In this document: positions 1 to 9,646 of the stretch, in pieces
How the letters are laid out: each line of letters begins with the position of its first letter
Position numbering within the stretch: position 1 is the first letter of the stretch
Source: Alteromonas sp. 1_MG-2023
Lineage (GTDB): Bacteria; Pseudomonadota; Gammaproteobacteria; Enterobacterales; Alteromonadaceae
Direction: 5' to 3'
DNA: 64,000 nucleotides
Assembly (NCBI RefSeq): GCF_030547075.1
Contig: NZ_JAUOQH010000004.1
Span: 124,001-188,000, forward strand
Translations under genes and position numbers: made by a program
The notes under the pieces: model-generated
Databases searched by the model: none
Seen by the model: the letters and a program-made list of their open reading frames with translations, nothing else
What the model was told of the DNA's origin: nothing

Positions 1-1761
1 GGCCACAACTACCGACTGAGTAATAGCCAAGCCGCCATTAGTGCCTATGAAAAAGCAGTACAGCTTAATGCTGCGCTAGTAGCCAGCTGGAAAAACTTAA
101 GCGAACTTTATCGTGCAGAGGGCCAAGTATGGTCAGCAGAACATACCCAGAAGCAAGTGGCTTATTGGGCTAGCATGCCACAAGAGTTAGTAAGCGTAAG
201 CAGCTTAATAAACGAAGATAACCTGCTTAAGGCAGAAGAAATATGTCGGTTTTTTCTAAAGAAACAGCCTAAACATACCGAAGCGATGCGCTTACTTGCT
301 GCTATTGGTGTAAAACATAAAGTGTTAGACGACGCTGAGTTTCTATTAGAAAGCTGTTTGCACTTCGACCCTGAATTTCACCAAGCGCGATTAGATTACG
401 TAAACGTCCTGCATAAAAGGCAGCGATACGAACAGGCTCTTGAACAAGCACTGCTGTTACGCAGTAAATCACCGGATGATGTGCGCTATCAAATGGCCGT
501 GGCGAACGAAAGCCAAGCCGTAGGTGAATTCAATCAATCCATAGCTATTTATAATTCCATTCTTGAACAGTTACCGGATAATTCTGGTGTACTTATTATG
601 CTTGGGCATGCGTATAAAACGGTGGGGGATACCCAAAACGCTGTTGCCGCTTATCAAAAAGCAGGGGCTTGCCAAGACAACTTTGGTGACGCGTATTGGA
701 GCTTGGCCAACCTTAAAACCTATAGCTTCAGCGACGAAGAAATAGCAATAATGCAACGTCATGAACAAGCGCAGACTACAGCGTTTGAAGATAGGTTTCA
801 TTTAAGCTTTGCTTTAGGGAAGGCGTTTGAAGATGCTAGTGATTACTCACAAGCATTTACCTATTACTCAAAGGGAAATGCGCTTAAAAAGCAGCAGTTG
901 GGTTATCAAGCTGCGCGGATAGAAGCAGAATGTAAGGCACAAATAGAAGTATGTACCCCAGCATTATTTTCTAACCAGGCTAGCACACATAACCTAGCCA
1001 ATACGCTGAGCAAGCAAGAGCGTCACCCAAGGCCAATCTTTATCGTAGGCCTGCCGCGAGCCGGCTCTACCTTGCTAGAACAAATTCTGTCTTCCCATTC
1101 TATGGTGGATGGCACCATGGAGTTACCCAATATTATGTCGTTAGCTCATCGTTTAAATGGGCGTGGCGGTAGTGATAAACCTAAGCGTTACCCGCAAGTG
1201 CTAGAGGAACTGTCGGCAGATCAATTAGCTAAGTTTGGCGATGATTTTATTAAAGACACAGAAGTCTATCGCCAAGGCGCGCCTTACTTTATAGACAAAA
1301 TGCCAAACAACTTTAGGCATATAGGACTTATCCAATTGATTTTACCCGATGCCATTATTATTGATGCGCGGCGTGACCCTATGTCTTGTGGATTTAGTAT
1401 TTTTAAGCAATTGTTTGCCGAAGGACAAGAGTTTAGCTACAACTTGGAAGATATTGGAAAGTATTACAAAAATTATGTTGAGTTAATGGATCATTGGAAC
1501 ACAGTGCTCCCGGGTAAAATCTTAAAGATGCAATATGAAGATGTGGTGACTGATTTTGATCACCAGGTGCATAAGCTACTAGATTTTTGCGGACTACCCT
1601 TTGAAGAGGGTTGTTTAGATTTCTATAAAACCAAGCGCTCGGTAAGAACCGCGAGTGCTGAGCAGGTGCGCCAGCCTATTTATCAAAGTGGCATGCAGCA
1701 ATGGAAGCACTTTGAGGCTGACCTTGAGCCTTTAAGTCACTTGGTTTCAACACTGAAATAG
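1..1761 (+). CDS. TPR-repeat sulfotransferase family protein (5' partial)
   Basis: The reading frame is open from base 1, so the gene starts before the window; the GTG at 157 is an internal codon, because the 52 codons before it continue a TPR-like helical pattern (NSQAAISAYEKAVQLN). At least 586 codons are visible. The first 270 or so residues are tetratricopeptide repeats. The C-terminal half is a sulfotransferase domain with a PAPS-binding P-loop, IVGLPRAGSTLLEQ, at about bases 1045-1085, and a later RRDP motif typical of the 3' phosphate site. Proteins of this build are predicted to transfer sulfate from PAPS to a protein, peptide or glycan acceptor. The acceptor cannot be read from the sequence. 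The gene ends with TAG and is followed by about 200 bases with no clear signal. Confidence 0.85.
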   Translation, partial: GHNYRLSNSQAAISAYEKAVQLNAALVASWKNLSELYRAEGQVWSAEHTQKQVAYWASMPQELVSVSSLINEDNLLKAEEICRFFLKKQPKHTEAMRLLAAIGVKHKVLDDAEFLLESCLHFDPEFHQARLDYVNVLHKRQRYEQALEQALLLRSKSPDDVRYQMAVANESQAVGEFNQSIAIYNSILEQLPDNSGVLIMLGHAYKTVGDTQNAVAAYQKAGACQDNFGDAYWSLANLKTYSFSDEEIAIMQRHEQAQTTAFEDRFHLSFALGKAFEDASDYSQAFTYYSKGNALKKQQLGYQAARIEAECKAQIEVCTPALFSNQASTHNLANTLSKQERHPRPIFIVGLPRAGSTLLEQILSSHSMVDGTMELPNIMSLAHRLNGRGGSDKPKRYPQVLEELSADQLAKFGDDFIKDTEVYRQGAPYFIDKMPNNFRHIGLIQLILPDAIIIDARRDPMSCGFSIFKQLFAEGQEFSYNLEDIGKYYKNYVELMDHWNTVLPGKILKMQYEDVVTDFDHQVHKLLDFCGLPFEEGCLDFYKTKRSVRTASAEQVRQPIYQSGMQQWKHFEADLEPLSHLVSTLK

Positions 1762-1962
1762 CCTAGCAACCGCACGTTATCGAATAGCGCTTATCTTTAA
1801 AGGCGCTAATGATTTGCTTGCGGCTCTGCAAATACATTAGCCAATAAGCCCGCAAATAAATCTAAAACATCACAGATACGGGTAGTTAGCCACTTAGGTG
1901 TTATACTTTAGTTTAATAAAATTAAATCGTATAGCCGTTGCAGCAACCCGAAAGGATGCATT

Positions 1963-4542
1963 GTGGTCAATAAAGTATCGAAGTCAGAATTGTTCATTTC
2001 TATATTCTGTGTGTTTTTCATTTGTATTGTGGCGGTGCTGGCTAACATTTTATGGATAGAAACTAAACGGTTCAGTAACGACGCTATTAGCCAACAATTC
2101 GACGTACTGCATCAAAATTTTCAAAGCCAAATAAACCACGTTATATTGGATGCGCGCTCTATTGCCATTCAAGAAAGTAAAAGTACTATTATTAATGATG
2201 CGCTAGTTGATGATAATGCGAAGCGGTACCTTACTGAACATTGGTCAGCACTTTTCGAAGCCTACCCCAGCTTGCAGCAAATTCGTTATATTGCACTTGA
2301 TGGGAATGAGCGTTTACGTGCTGAAAAAGCATCAAACAGCCTAATCTGGCGAGATACTCAAGACCTGCAAAACAAAGCTGATCGGTACTACTTTATTGAA
2401 GCTATTGAATCATCAAAAGACTATTACATCTCGCCTTTAGATTTAAATAAAGAGCAGGGGGTAATAGAACTCCCTTACCGGCCTACTATCAGAAGTGTTG
2501 CTAAATACCGAATTGATGGCGAAATTTCAGGCCTAATTGTGTTGAACTTCGATTTGCGTGAAGTGTTTTCACGCTTGAAAGAGTTGCAAGCCAATAGTGC
2601 GCACTGGTTAATTAACCCAGACGGTTTTTTCCTCGCATCGCCTAACGACACGGCGTGGGGCTGGTTACTCGATAAACCTAAAAACCAAGTAAGCATGCAA
2701 TTTCCAGGTTTTGAGAAACGCTTTAATGGCAGCGAAGATGAGATACTGGATAAAAATTTTACCAGCCAATTTAAGCACGGCATTATTCCTATTGGCAAAA
2801 GGAATACAGAAGACACAGACATTGAAGATGCGTATTACTGGCTAGTAATGAAAAAGCCTGCCGATACTGTGGCTTATATTCAGCGCACTAAGCACTTCAT
2901 TGTGCTTGGTTTTATTATTGCCACGTTATTTTTAATCGGCCTTGCCTTTCTGCTAATACGGCTACTTAGGCAGTTAAATTTAGAAAAAGAACTCGCAATT
3001 AAGGCGAAGAACAAAGCCACAGATGCAGAAAAAGCCAAGGCTGACTTTCTAGCCAGAATGTCTCACGAAATTCGAACCCCAATGAATGGAGTATACGGCT
3101 TGCTGCAAATTACCCAGGGCGAGCGTAATTACAAAAAAATTAATGACAACATAGAGCAAGCTATCACCAGTTTTTCTCTACTAAGCCGCATTATCGACGA
3201 CGTTCTCGATTTTTCTAAGATAGAAGCCGGTAAGCTTGATATGGTCGAAGCTCCGTTCCGCTTAGATAGCCTGCTTAACCAAATTGGTAAAATGATGGGC
3301 CGAGCAGCCTATGGTAAACATATCGAACTATGGATTGATGTCGACCCAGAGTGCCCTAAGCATGTAGTGGGGGACTCGGTCAGGCTAAATCAAATTATCA
3401 GCAATTTAATTAGTAATGCCATCAAATTTACCACTCGCGGTGAAGTGAATTTACGCGTGGAACTTTTAACGGAAGATGATGATTCGGTGCAGCTAGGATT
3501 TGAAGTGCAAGATACCGGTATTGGCATGACTGAAGAGCAGGCCAACCAGGTATTTGGGGCATTCACCCAAGCAACTCGAGATACCAATACTAAATTCGGT
3601 GGAACGGGGCTAGGGCTTAGTATTGCAAAGCAGCTTGTTGAAATGATGAATGGAAAGATAGGTGTTGTTAGCCAGAAAGGTAAAGGCAGCAAATTCCATT
3701 TTAATGTTACCTTGAAAAAAGCCACTGAGGGGCAAGCAGACAGTTTGGGTGAACAGGATATTGTGTCGTATCAAGCCATCATCCTCACGCAAAATGTGAA
3801 TGTGGAATTAGGTATTCAGCGCCAGTGTTCTGTGCTGGGATGGCCTTCTTATGTGGCAAAAAGTATTGAAGAACTATCGTCTCATAAATCAGCGAGTAGC
3901 CTACCAAGAATTATCCTTATTGATGAAGCTACCTTAGAGACTATTCATGCTGATGCACTTGCAAACTGGCAACGTGAGCAGAACGAAATAACGCATTTAG
4001 TTATTGTTTCACATAATACGGAAGGGGTTGATAACAAGATTCCAGTATTGTTCGATGATATTTTGTCTAAGCCATTCACGCCGTCAACCTTGTACGATAC
4101 GGTTATTTCATGCAAACAATCAGCGAATGATCTTGCCGAAAAACCTGTGATTGAAGACGAAGACAAGCTTTTGGCTAAAACGCTTATTTTAGTAGTAGAA
4201 GATAACCCCATTAACCAACAAGTTGCAGGTGCTATGCTTAAAAGTGCTGGCGCTGTGGTTAAGTTTGCTGAAAACGGGCAAGAGTGTTTAGACCTATTAC
4301 AAAGCGGCTTTAAGCCACACTTAATATTGATGGACATGCAAATGCCTATTATGGGCGGAGTGGAAGCTGCAGAGCATATTCGTGAAAATGAGGCATGGGA
4401 CAACATACCTATTTTAGCCATGACGGCTAACGCCATGGAAGCTGACAAAAAGCGTTGCATAGATGCAGGAATGCAAGGGCATATTGTAAAACCTGTGGTG
4501 AAACAAGACCTAATTACTACCGTCAAATCACGCCTTAATTAA
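1963..4542 (+). CDS. Hybrid sensor histidine kinase with CACHE-like sensor and receiver domains
   Basis: A membrane-bound two-component hybrid kinase of 859 residues. Order: transmembrane segment at about 10-32; periplasmic sensor at about 35-305, of double-CACHE type judging by YYISPLDLNKEQGVIELPYR; second transmembrane segment near 312-335; HisKA with phospho-accepting His368 in FLARMSHEIRTPMNG; HATPase_c with N, G1 and G2 boxes (NLISNAIKF, DTGIGM, GGTGLGLSI); a degenerate receiver (about 605-715) that lacks the acidic pair; and a true C-terminal receiver with Asp791 in LILMDMQMPIMGG. The start is GTG, preceded by AAAGGA six bases upstream. There is no adjacent response regulator or output domain, so phosphate probably goes to an unlinked Hpt or regulator. 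The ligand is unknown. Confidence 0.93.
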   Translation: MVNKVSKSELFISIFCVFFICIVAVLANILWIETKRFSNDAISQQFDVLHQNFQSQINHVILDARSIAIQESKSTIINDALVDDNAKRYLTEHWSALFEAYPSLQQIRYIALDGNERLRAEKASNSLIWRDTQDLQNKADRYYFIEAIESSKDYYISPLDLNKEQGVIELPYRPTIRSVAKYRIDGEISGLIVLNFDLREVFSRLKELQANSAHWLINPDGFFLASPNDTAWGWLLDKPKNQVSMQFPGFEKRFNGSEDEILDKNFTSQFKHGIIPIGKRNTEDTDIEDAYYWLVMKKPADTVAYIQRTKHFIVLGFIIATLFLIGLAFLLIRLLRQLNLEKELAIKAKNKATDAEKAKADFLARMSHEIRTPMNGVYGLLQITQGERNYKKINDNIEQAITSFSLLSRIIDDVLDFSKIEAGKLDMVEAPFRLDSLLNQIGKMMGRAAYGKHIELWIDVDPECPKHVVGDSVRLNQIISNLISNAIKFTTRGEVNLRVELLTEDDDSVQLGFEVQDTGIGMTEEQANQVFGAFTQATRDTNTKFGGTGLGLSIAKQLVEMMNGKIGVVSQKGKGSKFHFNVTLKKATEGQADSLGEQDIVSYQAIILTQNVNVELGIQRQCSVLGWPSYVAKSIEELSSHKSASSLPRIILIDEATLETIHADALANWQREQNEITHLVIVSHNTEGVDNKIPVLFDDILSKPFTPSTLYDTVISCKQSANDLAEKPVIEDEDKLLAKTLILVVEDNPINQQVAGAMLKSAGAVVKFAENGQECLDLLQSGFKPHLILMDMQMPIMGGVEAAEHIRENEAWDNIPILAMTANAMEADKKRCIDAGMQGHIVKPVVKQDLITTVKSRLN

Positions 4543-4561
4543 GCAATACCATGTAAAACAT

Positions 4562-4583
4562 GTAGGGGTAAATTTACCCCTAC
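4562..4583. terminator. Perfect palindrome after the sensor kinase, possible terminator
   Basis: GTAGGGGTAAA is followed directly by its exact reverse complement (11 + 11 bases), starting 20 bases after the kinase stop codon. It can form a strong hairpin, but no T-run follows, so a rho-independent terminator is only one possible reading. Confidence 0.4.
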
Positions 4584-4742
4584 GCCTTTCAAATAAAGCT
4601 TCACTTTTTCATCCTCTTATCTATTTATTTCGAAACGAGCCAGTCAGCCAACCCGCAGATAGCGCTTAGCACTTAATCCATAGCGCGTTATACAAACGCC
4701 TGATACATGCGATAGCAGCCGCTGATTTGTTACAATGGTGTG

Positions 4743-4761
4743 AATGATAACAATTATCATT
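4743..4761. promoter_or_regulatory. Fur box upstream of the siderophore receptor
   Basis: The 19-mer AATGATAACAATTATCATT is an 8-3-8 inverted repeat that closely matches the gammaproteobacterial Fur consensus. It lies 73 bases before the receptor ATG at 4834. Fur bound to iron should repress the receptor here. Confidence 0.82.
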
Positions 4762-4833
4762 TACCATCCATGTTGATGTACGTATAATCGCTCTACAAAT
4801 AAAAAATAAATCAAAACCACTGTAGAGAACACA

Positions 4834-6939
4834 ATGAAGCTGACCACACTTTTTGCGCTAACACCTATCGCGCTCGCCTTTTCAATTAACGCTCAAGAAG
4901 CTCAACCTGAAACACTTAACAATGATGCAAACATTGACGAAGCAAAGGTTGAGAAAATCCATATTGTGGGTGTACGTCAAAACCGCGTAAGTCGAGGAGC
5001 TACGGGCTTATCAATGGAGTTAAGCGAGACACCTCAGTCTATTAGCCTTATCTCAGAAGAGCTCATGCAAGCGTTTGGTGCCTACAATGTTAACGATGCA
5101 CTGAAACTCGCTCCGGGTATTAACGTAGAAGAGTGGGAAACTAACCGTACCAACTACACAGCCCGTGGTTTTGAAATTAAAAATACCCAAATTGATGGTG
5201 TAGGCTTGCCCAATGATTGGGGTATTGTAACCGGTGCACTTGAAGCGTACGGTTACGAAAAAATTGAAGTTATTCGTGGCGCCAACGGTTTGCTAACAGG
5301 CGTAGGTAATGCATCAGGTACACTAAACTATGTGCGTAAGCGCCCCACTAACGAAGAGGGGGGTGAAATTACGGTTAGTGCTGGCTCCTTCGACTTTAAA
5401 CGTTTGCAGGCGGATTACTCGACTTTGATAACCGAAGATGGCCGCTGGGCAGCCCGTGTTGTAGCAGCCATAGAAGATAAAGAATCTTACCTAGATGGCT
5501 TAGAGAACGATCGCACCTTTTTGTATGGTGTGGTAGATGGGCAACTTTCCGACAATGCAACGGTAACCTTTGGTTACTCTTATCAAGACGCCAATACCGA
5601 CGGTAACACGTGGGGCGGGTTAGTATTTAACTACAGCGATGGAACCCAAGCCGAGTGGGATGTTAGCGATACCACTACCCAAGAATGGACCATGTGGGAC
5701 ACAATAAACACCAATGCCTTCGTTGAATTCGATTATATTTTCGATAACGACTGGCAAGTGAAAGTGAGCTACAACTACCGCGGCTATGAAGAACAAGATA
5801 AATTGTTTTATGCCTACGGCACTATTGATAAAGACACTGGCTTAGGTTTGGTTGGTTGGCCCGGTCGTTACGATTCAGACATAGACTCAAATCTGCTTGA
5901 AGCCCGTACTTTTGGTACTTTCGAGCTATTTGGTCGTGAACATGAAGTTAACTTTGGTATTAGCCATGCGTCAAGTTCAGACACCATGTATCAATATGGG
6001 TTTGACTACGCAAATACCCCCGCCTACGGTGCTACACCAGCGTTTCCATATGCCCTCGATGCTATTGCAGAGCCAGACTGGTTTGACGCGGTACTTTATT
6101 CTGATATCGAACAAGATCTTACCCGTTACTTTGGCTCTGCTAAAGTAAACGTAACGGATGAGTTGTTTGTTATAGCAGGCTTTAACGCGATTGATTTTGA
6201 GCGCAGTGGCAACAACGCAGGCACTGCTATCGATAACGAAGAAAGTGAAGCTAGCCCTTATATCGGAGCGACCTATGCGGTAACTGAAAACATCAATACT
6301 TATGTAAGCTATTCAGATGTGTACCAGCCGCAAGAACAATATGACTTATCTGGCCAATACTTAGCACCCACTAAAGGTAAAAACTTTGAAGCTGGCGTTA
6401 AAGCTCAGTGGCTAGATGATGCCTTAATGACCACATTTGCTTATTTCACTGCTGAGCAAGACAATTTAGCCTCTTTTGCCGGCATTAACCCCGAAAATGG
6501 TCAGTACTACTACGAAGGTGTATCGGTAGAGTCTGAAGGATTTGAAATTGAAGTGGTAGGTCAAATTACCGATGCCCTTACTGTGCAAGGGTCTTATACC
6601 GCTATCGATGTTGAAGATGAAGCCGGTGCAGATGTTAACTTGTGGGCACCTCGTGATGTGGTTACCTTCCAGTTAGGCTATGAAATGCCAGCGTTGCCAG
6701 CTTTAACGGTTGGATTAGGCGGCAGGTGGCAATCTGAAATCAGCAATACAGATTATAACGTAGAGCAGGGCAGTTACTTCTTAGCTAACGCCTATGCTAC
6801 CTATGCGGTAACGAGTGACCTTACCCTTCGTGCAAACATAAACAATATCTTTGATGAAAAGTACATTAACAGCCTGCATACCATTGGTTTTTATGGCGCG
6901 CCAGTGAACGGCACGGTAAGCCTTACTTATGCGTTCTAA
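4834..6939 (+). CDS. TonB-dependent siderophore receptor
   Basis: An outer-membrane receptor of 701 residues that imports a ferric siderophore using TonB energy. The N-terminus is a Sec signal peptide ending near INAQEA. A TonB-box-like stretch (KIHIVGVRQNR) follows, then a plug domain with the siderophore-receptor motifs ELSETPQSISLISEELM and YEKIEVIRGANGLLTGVGN. The rest is a 22-strand beta-barrel ending in the aromatic residue of VSLTYAF, as outer-membrane proteins do. It resembles the FhuE/FpvA type for hydroxamate or mixed siderophores, but the ligand cannot be assigned. A Fur box sits just upstream and a strong terminator follows, so it is an iron-regulated single-gene unit. No siderophore biosynthesis gene is nearby, which suits use of a foreign siderophore. 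Confidence 0.94.
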   Translation: MKLTTLFALTPIALAFSINAQEAQPETLNNDANIDEAKVEKIHIVGVRQNRVSRGATGLSMELSETPQSISLISEELMQAFGAYNVNDALKLAPGINVEEWETNRTNYTARGFEIKNTQIDGVGLPNDWGIVTGALEAYGYEKIEVIRGANGLLTGVGNASGTLNYVRKRPTNEEGGEITVSAGSFDFKRLQADYSTLITEDGRWAARVVAAIEDKESYLDGLENDRTFLYGVVDGQLSDNATVTFGYSYQDANTDGNTWGGLVFNYSDGTQAEWDVSDTTTQEWTMWDTINTNAFVEFDYIFDNDWQVKVSYNYRGYEEQDKLFYAYGTIDKDTGLGLVGWPGRYDSDIDSNLLEARTFGTFELFGREHEVNFGISHASSSDTMYQYGFDYANTPAYGATPAFPYALDAIAEPDWFDAVLYSDIEQDLTRYFGSAKVNVTDELFVIAGFNAIDFERSGNNAGTAIDNEESEASPYIGATYAVTENINTYVSYSDVYQPQEQYDLSGQYLAPTKGKNFEAGVKAQWLDDALMTTFAYFTAEQDNLASFAGINPENGQYYYEGVSVESEGFEIEVVGQITDALTVQGSYTAIDVEDEAGADVNLWAPRDVVTFQLGYEMPALPALTVGLGGRWQSEISNTDYNVEQGSYFLANAYATYAVTSDLTLRANINNIFDEKYINSLHTIGFYGAPVNGTVSLTYAF

Positions 6940-7024
6940 AGTTTGCATGAGGCTCTAACTTAGCAAGACATTTTAACTTAGTAAGGCAACAACACTTTAA
7001 GATTCTTAGTTAGACAAAAAATTG

Positions 7025-7048
7025 AAAGCGCCTTCGGGCGCTTTTTTG
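7025..7048 (+). terminator. Rho-independent terminator with UUCG loop
   Basis: Stem AAAGCGCC / GGCGCTTT closed by a TTCG tetraloop and followed by a T-run. It ends the siderophore receptor unit; in the other direction it faces the end of the LysR gene. Confidence 0.9.
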
Positions 7049-7080
7049 TGGGTATTTCAACGCAGCCTTACTATAGCAAG

Positions 7081-7962
7081 CTAGAATAAGTCTGCGTGTT
7101 CTTGAACTGTGCTGTTTAACCATTCTAAAAATACATTTACCCTGGCTAAATGCCTAACGTCGCGGTGAGTGGCTAGCCAGAAAGTGCGGGTGATATCAAT
7201 TTTATCTTGCAAGATAGGGCGCAATTCACTGGCATTTTTGGCAATGAATTGAGGCAATATACCCACCCCAGCTTTACTTTTAAGCATCTGGAACTGAGCA
7301 TTTATACTGGTGCTCTTGAGTGTGTGAAGAGGGGAGAGCAGTGATTCTTCAATAAAGTTTAGTTGCGGCGCGTAAATCAAGTCAGGCACATAGCTTACTA
7401 AGTTATAAGGGCTTAACTGTTCAATAGAGGTAGGAGCGCCATGTTTACTAATGAGTGCTTCATGCATATATAAATTAAGTCGATAGTCGGTTAATCGCTT
7501 GGTATACAGTAAGCCCTTGGTGGGTTTTTCAAGCAAAATGGCAATATCAGCTTCCCGTTTATTAATATTCAAAAAACCACTGTTTGCCACTAACTCAATA
7601 CTTATTGCGGGGTACATTTGCTTAAAGGCGGCTAAGGCTGGTGCAAGTATCCACGAACCGAACCCTTCGGAAGCACTTACCCGTATGGTGCCAGACAGCT
7701 CTTGACGCACATCGGTTAAATCGTGCTTAGCTTCTAAAATATGCCGTTCTGCGTGTTCAATGTAGTTGACTAACCGCTTACCGTGCTCGGTAAGCAAATA
7801 GCCTTTATTACTCAGTTCAAATAAATTGCAATTTAATGCAGACTCCAGCCTTTTTACTCGACGTATAAGTGTAGTGGCATCTACGCCTAAGCTTTTGGCA
7901 GCAATGCTAATTCTTCCGTTTCTAGCTAACCCTAAGAACAGTCTTAAATCATCCCAGTTCAC
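7081..7962 (-). CDS. LysR-family regulator, divergent from mmsA
   Basis: A LysR-type transcriptional regulator of 293 residues. The N-terminal winged helix-turn-helix is at about 1-60 (LFLGLARNGRISIAAKSLGV, then RRVKRLESAL); the C-terminal periplasmic-binding-like effector domain runs from about 88 to 290. It is transcribed away from mmsA, with 151 bases between the two start codons. LysR proteins usually control the divergent neighbour, so regulation of the mmsA-mmsB pair is likely. The inducer is not known; an intermediate of branched-chain amino acid breakdown would fit. Confidence 0.92.
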   Translation of the reverse strand: MNWDDLRLFLGLARNGRISIAAKSLGVDATTLIRRVKRLESALNCNLFELSNKGYLLTEHGKRLVNYIEHAERHILEAKHDLTDVRQELSGTIRVSASEGFGSWILAPALAAFKQMYPAISIELVANSGFLNINKREADIAILLEKPTKGLLYTKRLTDYRLNLYMHEALISKHGAPTSIEQLSPYNLVSYVPDLIYAPQLNFIEESLLSPLHTLKSTSINAQFQMLKSKAGVGILPQFIAKNASELRPILQDKIDITRTFWLATHRDVRHLARVNVFLEWLNSTVQEHADLF

Positions 7963-8113
7963 AACGCCACCTTTTAATATGGCTGCAAAAATGCAGCATC
8001 TTGCTGTAACTATATTGTCTTGCAGTTTTTAACGCAAGGTTTCAAAATTGTTAATAATCTGGTTATTAGCAATGTCAGCAATTTAGCCACAACAAATAAG
8101 TAAGAGGTAAGTA

Positions 8114-9613
8114 ATGAGAACCGTAGCGCATTTTATTAATGGAAAAGATTTTACAGTCGAAGGCGAACGCCAAGCCGATATCTTCGCGCCAAATACTGGT
8201 GAAGTGCAAGCGCATGTGGCGCTAGCCTCAGTAGACACCATACACTACGCCATCGATGTGGCTTTAAAGGCTCAGCGCGAGTGGGCCGCCACTAACCCAC
8301 AACGCCGTGCCCGTGTAATGTTCGAATTCAAGCGCTTAGTAGAGCAAAACAAAGATAGGCTTGCTAAGTTGTTATCAAGCGAACACGGTAAAGTGTTTTC
8401 TGATGCGCAAGGGGATATTCAGCGTGGATTAGAAGTTATAGAGTTTGCTTGCGGTATTCCTCACGTACAAAAGGGAGAGTATACAGACAGTGCAGGGCCT
8501 GGTATTGATGTGTACTCCATGCGTCAGCCATTAGGTGTAGTAACAGGTATTACCCCGTTTAACTTTCCCGCAATGATACCTATGTGGATGTTTGGTGTTG
8601 CCATTGCGTGTGGAAATGCCTTTATTTTAAAGCCTTCTGAACGCGATCCTTCTGTACCCGTTGAACTGGCTAAATTAATGTTAGAAGCTGGGCTTCCTGC
8701 TGGTGTGCTTAACGTTGTGCATGGCGACAAAGTGGCGGTAGATGCACTGCTTGATAATCAAGATGTAAAAGCTGCGAGCTTTGTGGGTTCTTCCGATATT
8801 GCCAATTACGTTTACGAACGTGGTGCTCGGGCTGGAAAACGTATTCAAGCCATGGGCGGTGCTAAAAACCACGGTATTGTGATGCCGGATGCAGACTTAG
8901 ATCAGGTAGTATCAGATTTAGTGGGGGCCGCTTATGGTTCAGCCGGTGAACGTTGCATGGCATTACCTGTGGTGGTTCCGGTTGGCGAAGGCACGGCAGA
9001 AAAGCTAATTGAAAAACTGCTTCCTGCTATTAAAGCCATTAAAGTGAGCGCATCTGATGATCCTAGTGCTCACTATGGGCCAGTAGTGACTGCTGCACAT
9101 AAAAGCCGAGTGGAAGAGTATATCGAACTGGCTATTACTGAAGGTGCAGACTTGGTTTACGACGGTCGCACCACACAAATTCCTAAAGATACCAATGGCT
9201 ATTTCATTGGTCCTACGTTGTTCGACAATGTCACTGCCGATATGCGTTCGTACCAAGAAGAAATTTTTGGCCCTGTACTTCAAATTGTTCGCGCCGCCGA
9301 CTTTAACCAAGCGGTGTCACTAGCAAGTGATCACCAATTCGGAAATGGGGTGGCTATTTACACCCGAAACGGCCATGCCGCTAGAGAGTTTGCACAACGC
9401 GTAAACGTGGGCATGGTAGGCATTAACGTGCCAATCCCAGTGCCGGTGGCCTACCATACATTCGGCGGTTGGAAGCGTTCTGCATTTGGCGATACCAATC
9501 AGCACGGCATGGAAGGCGTTAAGTTTTGGACCAAAGTGAAAACCGTTACTCAGCGCTGGCCTGATGGGTCTGATACGAATGACAATGCCTTTGTTATTCC
9601 TACTATGGCGTAA
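8114..9613 (+). CDS. mmsA: CoA-acylating methylmalonate-semialdehyde dehydrogenase
   Basis: A 499-residue enzyme of the aldehyde dehydrogenase superfamily that converts methylmalonate semialdehyde, NAD+ and CoA to propionyl-CoA, NADH and CO2 in valine catabolism. It also acts on malonate semialdehyde in many bacteria. Family motifs are clear: GVVTGITPFNFPAMIPMWM, the glycine-rich AASFVGSSDIANYVYERG, and the nucleophilic cysteine in GSAGERCMALPVV. ATG is preceded by AAGAGG at good spacing. The next gene, mmsB, makes its substrate, and the pair looks like an operon with a terminator near 10.65 kb. A second paralogue of the same length lies at 45196-46695 in the pyrimidine cluster. Confidence 0.94.
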   Translation: MRTVAHFINGKDFTVEGERQADIFAPNTGEVQAHVALASVDTIHYAIDVALKAQREWAATNPQRRARVMFEFKRLVEQNKDRLAKLLSSEHGKVFSDAQGDIQRGLEVIEFACGIPHVQKGEYTDSAGPGIDVYSMRQPLGVVTGITPFNFPAMIPMWMFGVAIACGNAFILKPSERDPSVPVELAKLMLEAGLPAGVLNVVHGDKVAVDALLDNQDVKAASFVGSSDIANYVYERGARAGKRIQAMGGAKNHGIVMPDADLDQVVSDLVGAAYGSAGERCMALPVVVPVGEGTAEKLIEKLLPAIKAIKVSASDDPSAHYGPVVTAAHKSRVEEYIELAITEGADLVYDGRTTQIPKDTNGYFIGPTLFDNVTADMRSYQEEIFGPVLQIVRAADFNQAVSLASDHQFGNGVAIYTRNGHAAREFAQRVNVGMVGINVPIPVPVAYHTFGGWKRSAFGDTNQHGMEGVKFWTKVKTVTQRWPDGSDTNDNAFVIPTMA

Positions 9614-9646
9614 GCCGTTGCTTACCTTGCAAATGTGGAGTCAATG

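Noticed and set aside
157..1761. A complete gene starting at GTG 157
   Set aside because: The same frame is open to base 1 and the extra residues continue the TPR pattern, so the gene is cut by the window edge.
3945..4526. 193-residue minus-strand open frame within the sensor kinase
   Set aside because: It lies opposite the receiver domains of a clear kinase and has low-complexity Ser/Cys-rich sequence with no domain; a shadow frame.
4562..4583. GGGGTAAATTTACCCC as a further RutR-like operator
   Set aside because: The half sites are in the opposite order (GGTAAA then TTTACC) with no spacer, and it lies after a gene rather than before one. Better read as a hairpin.
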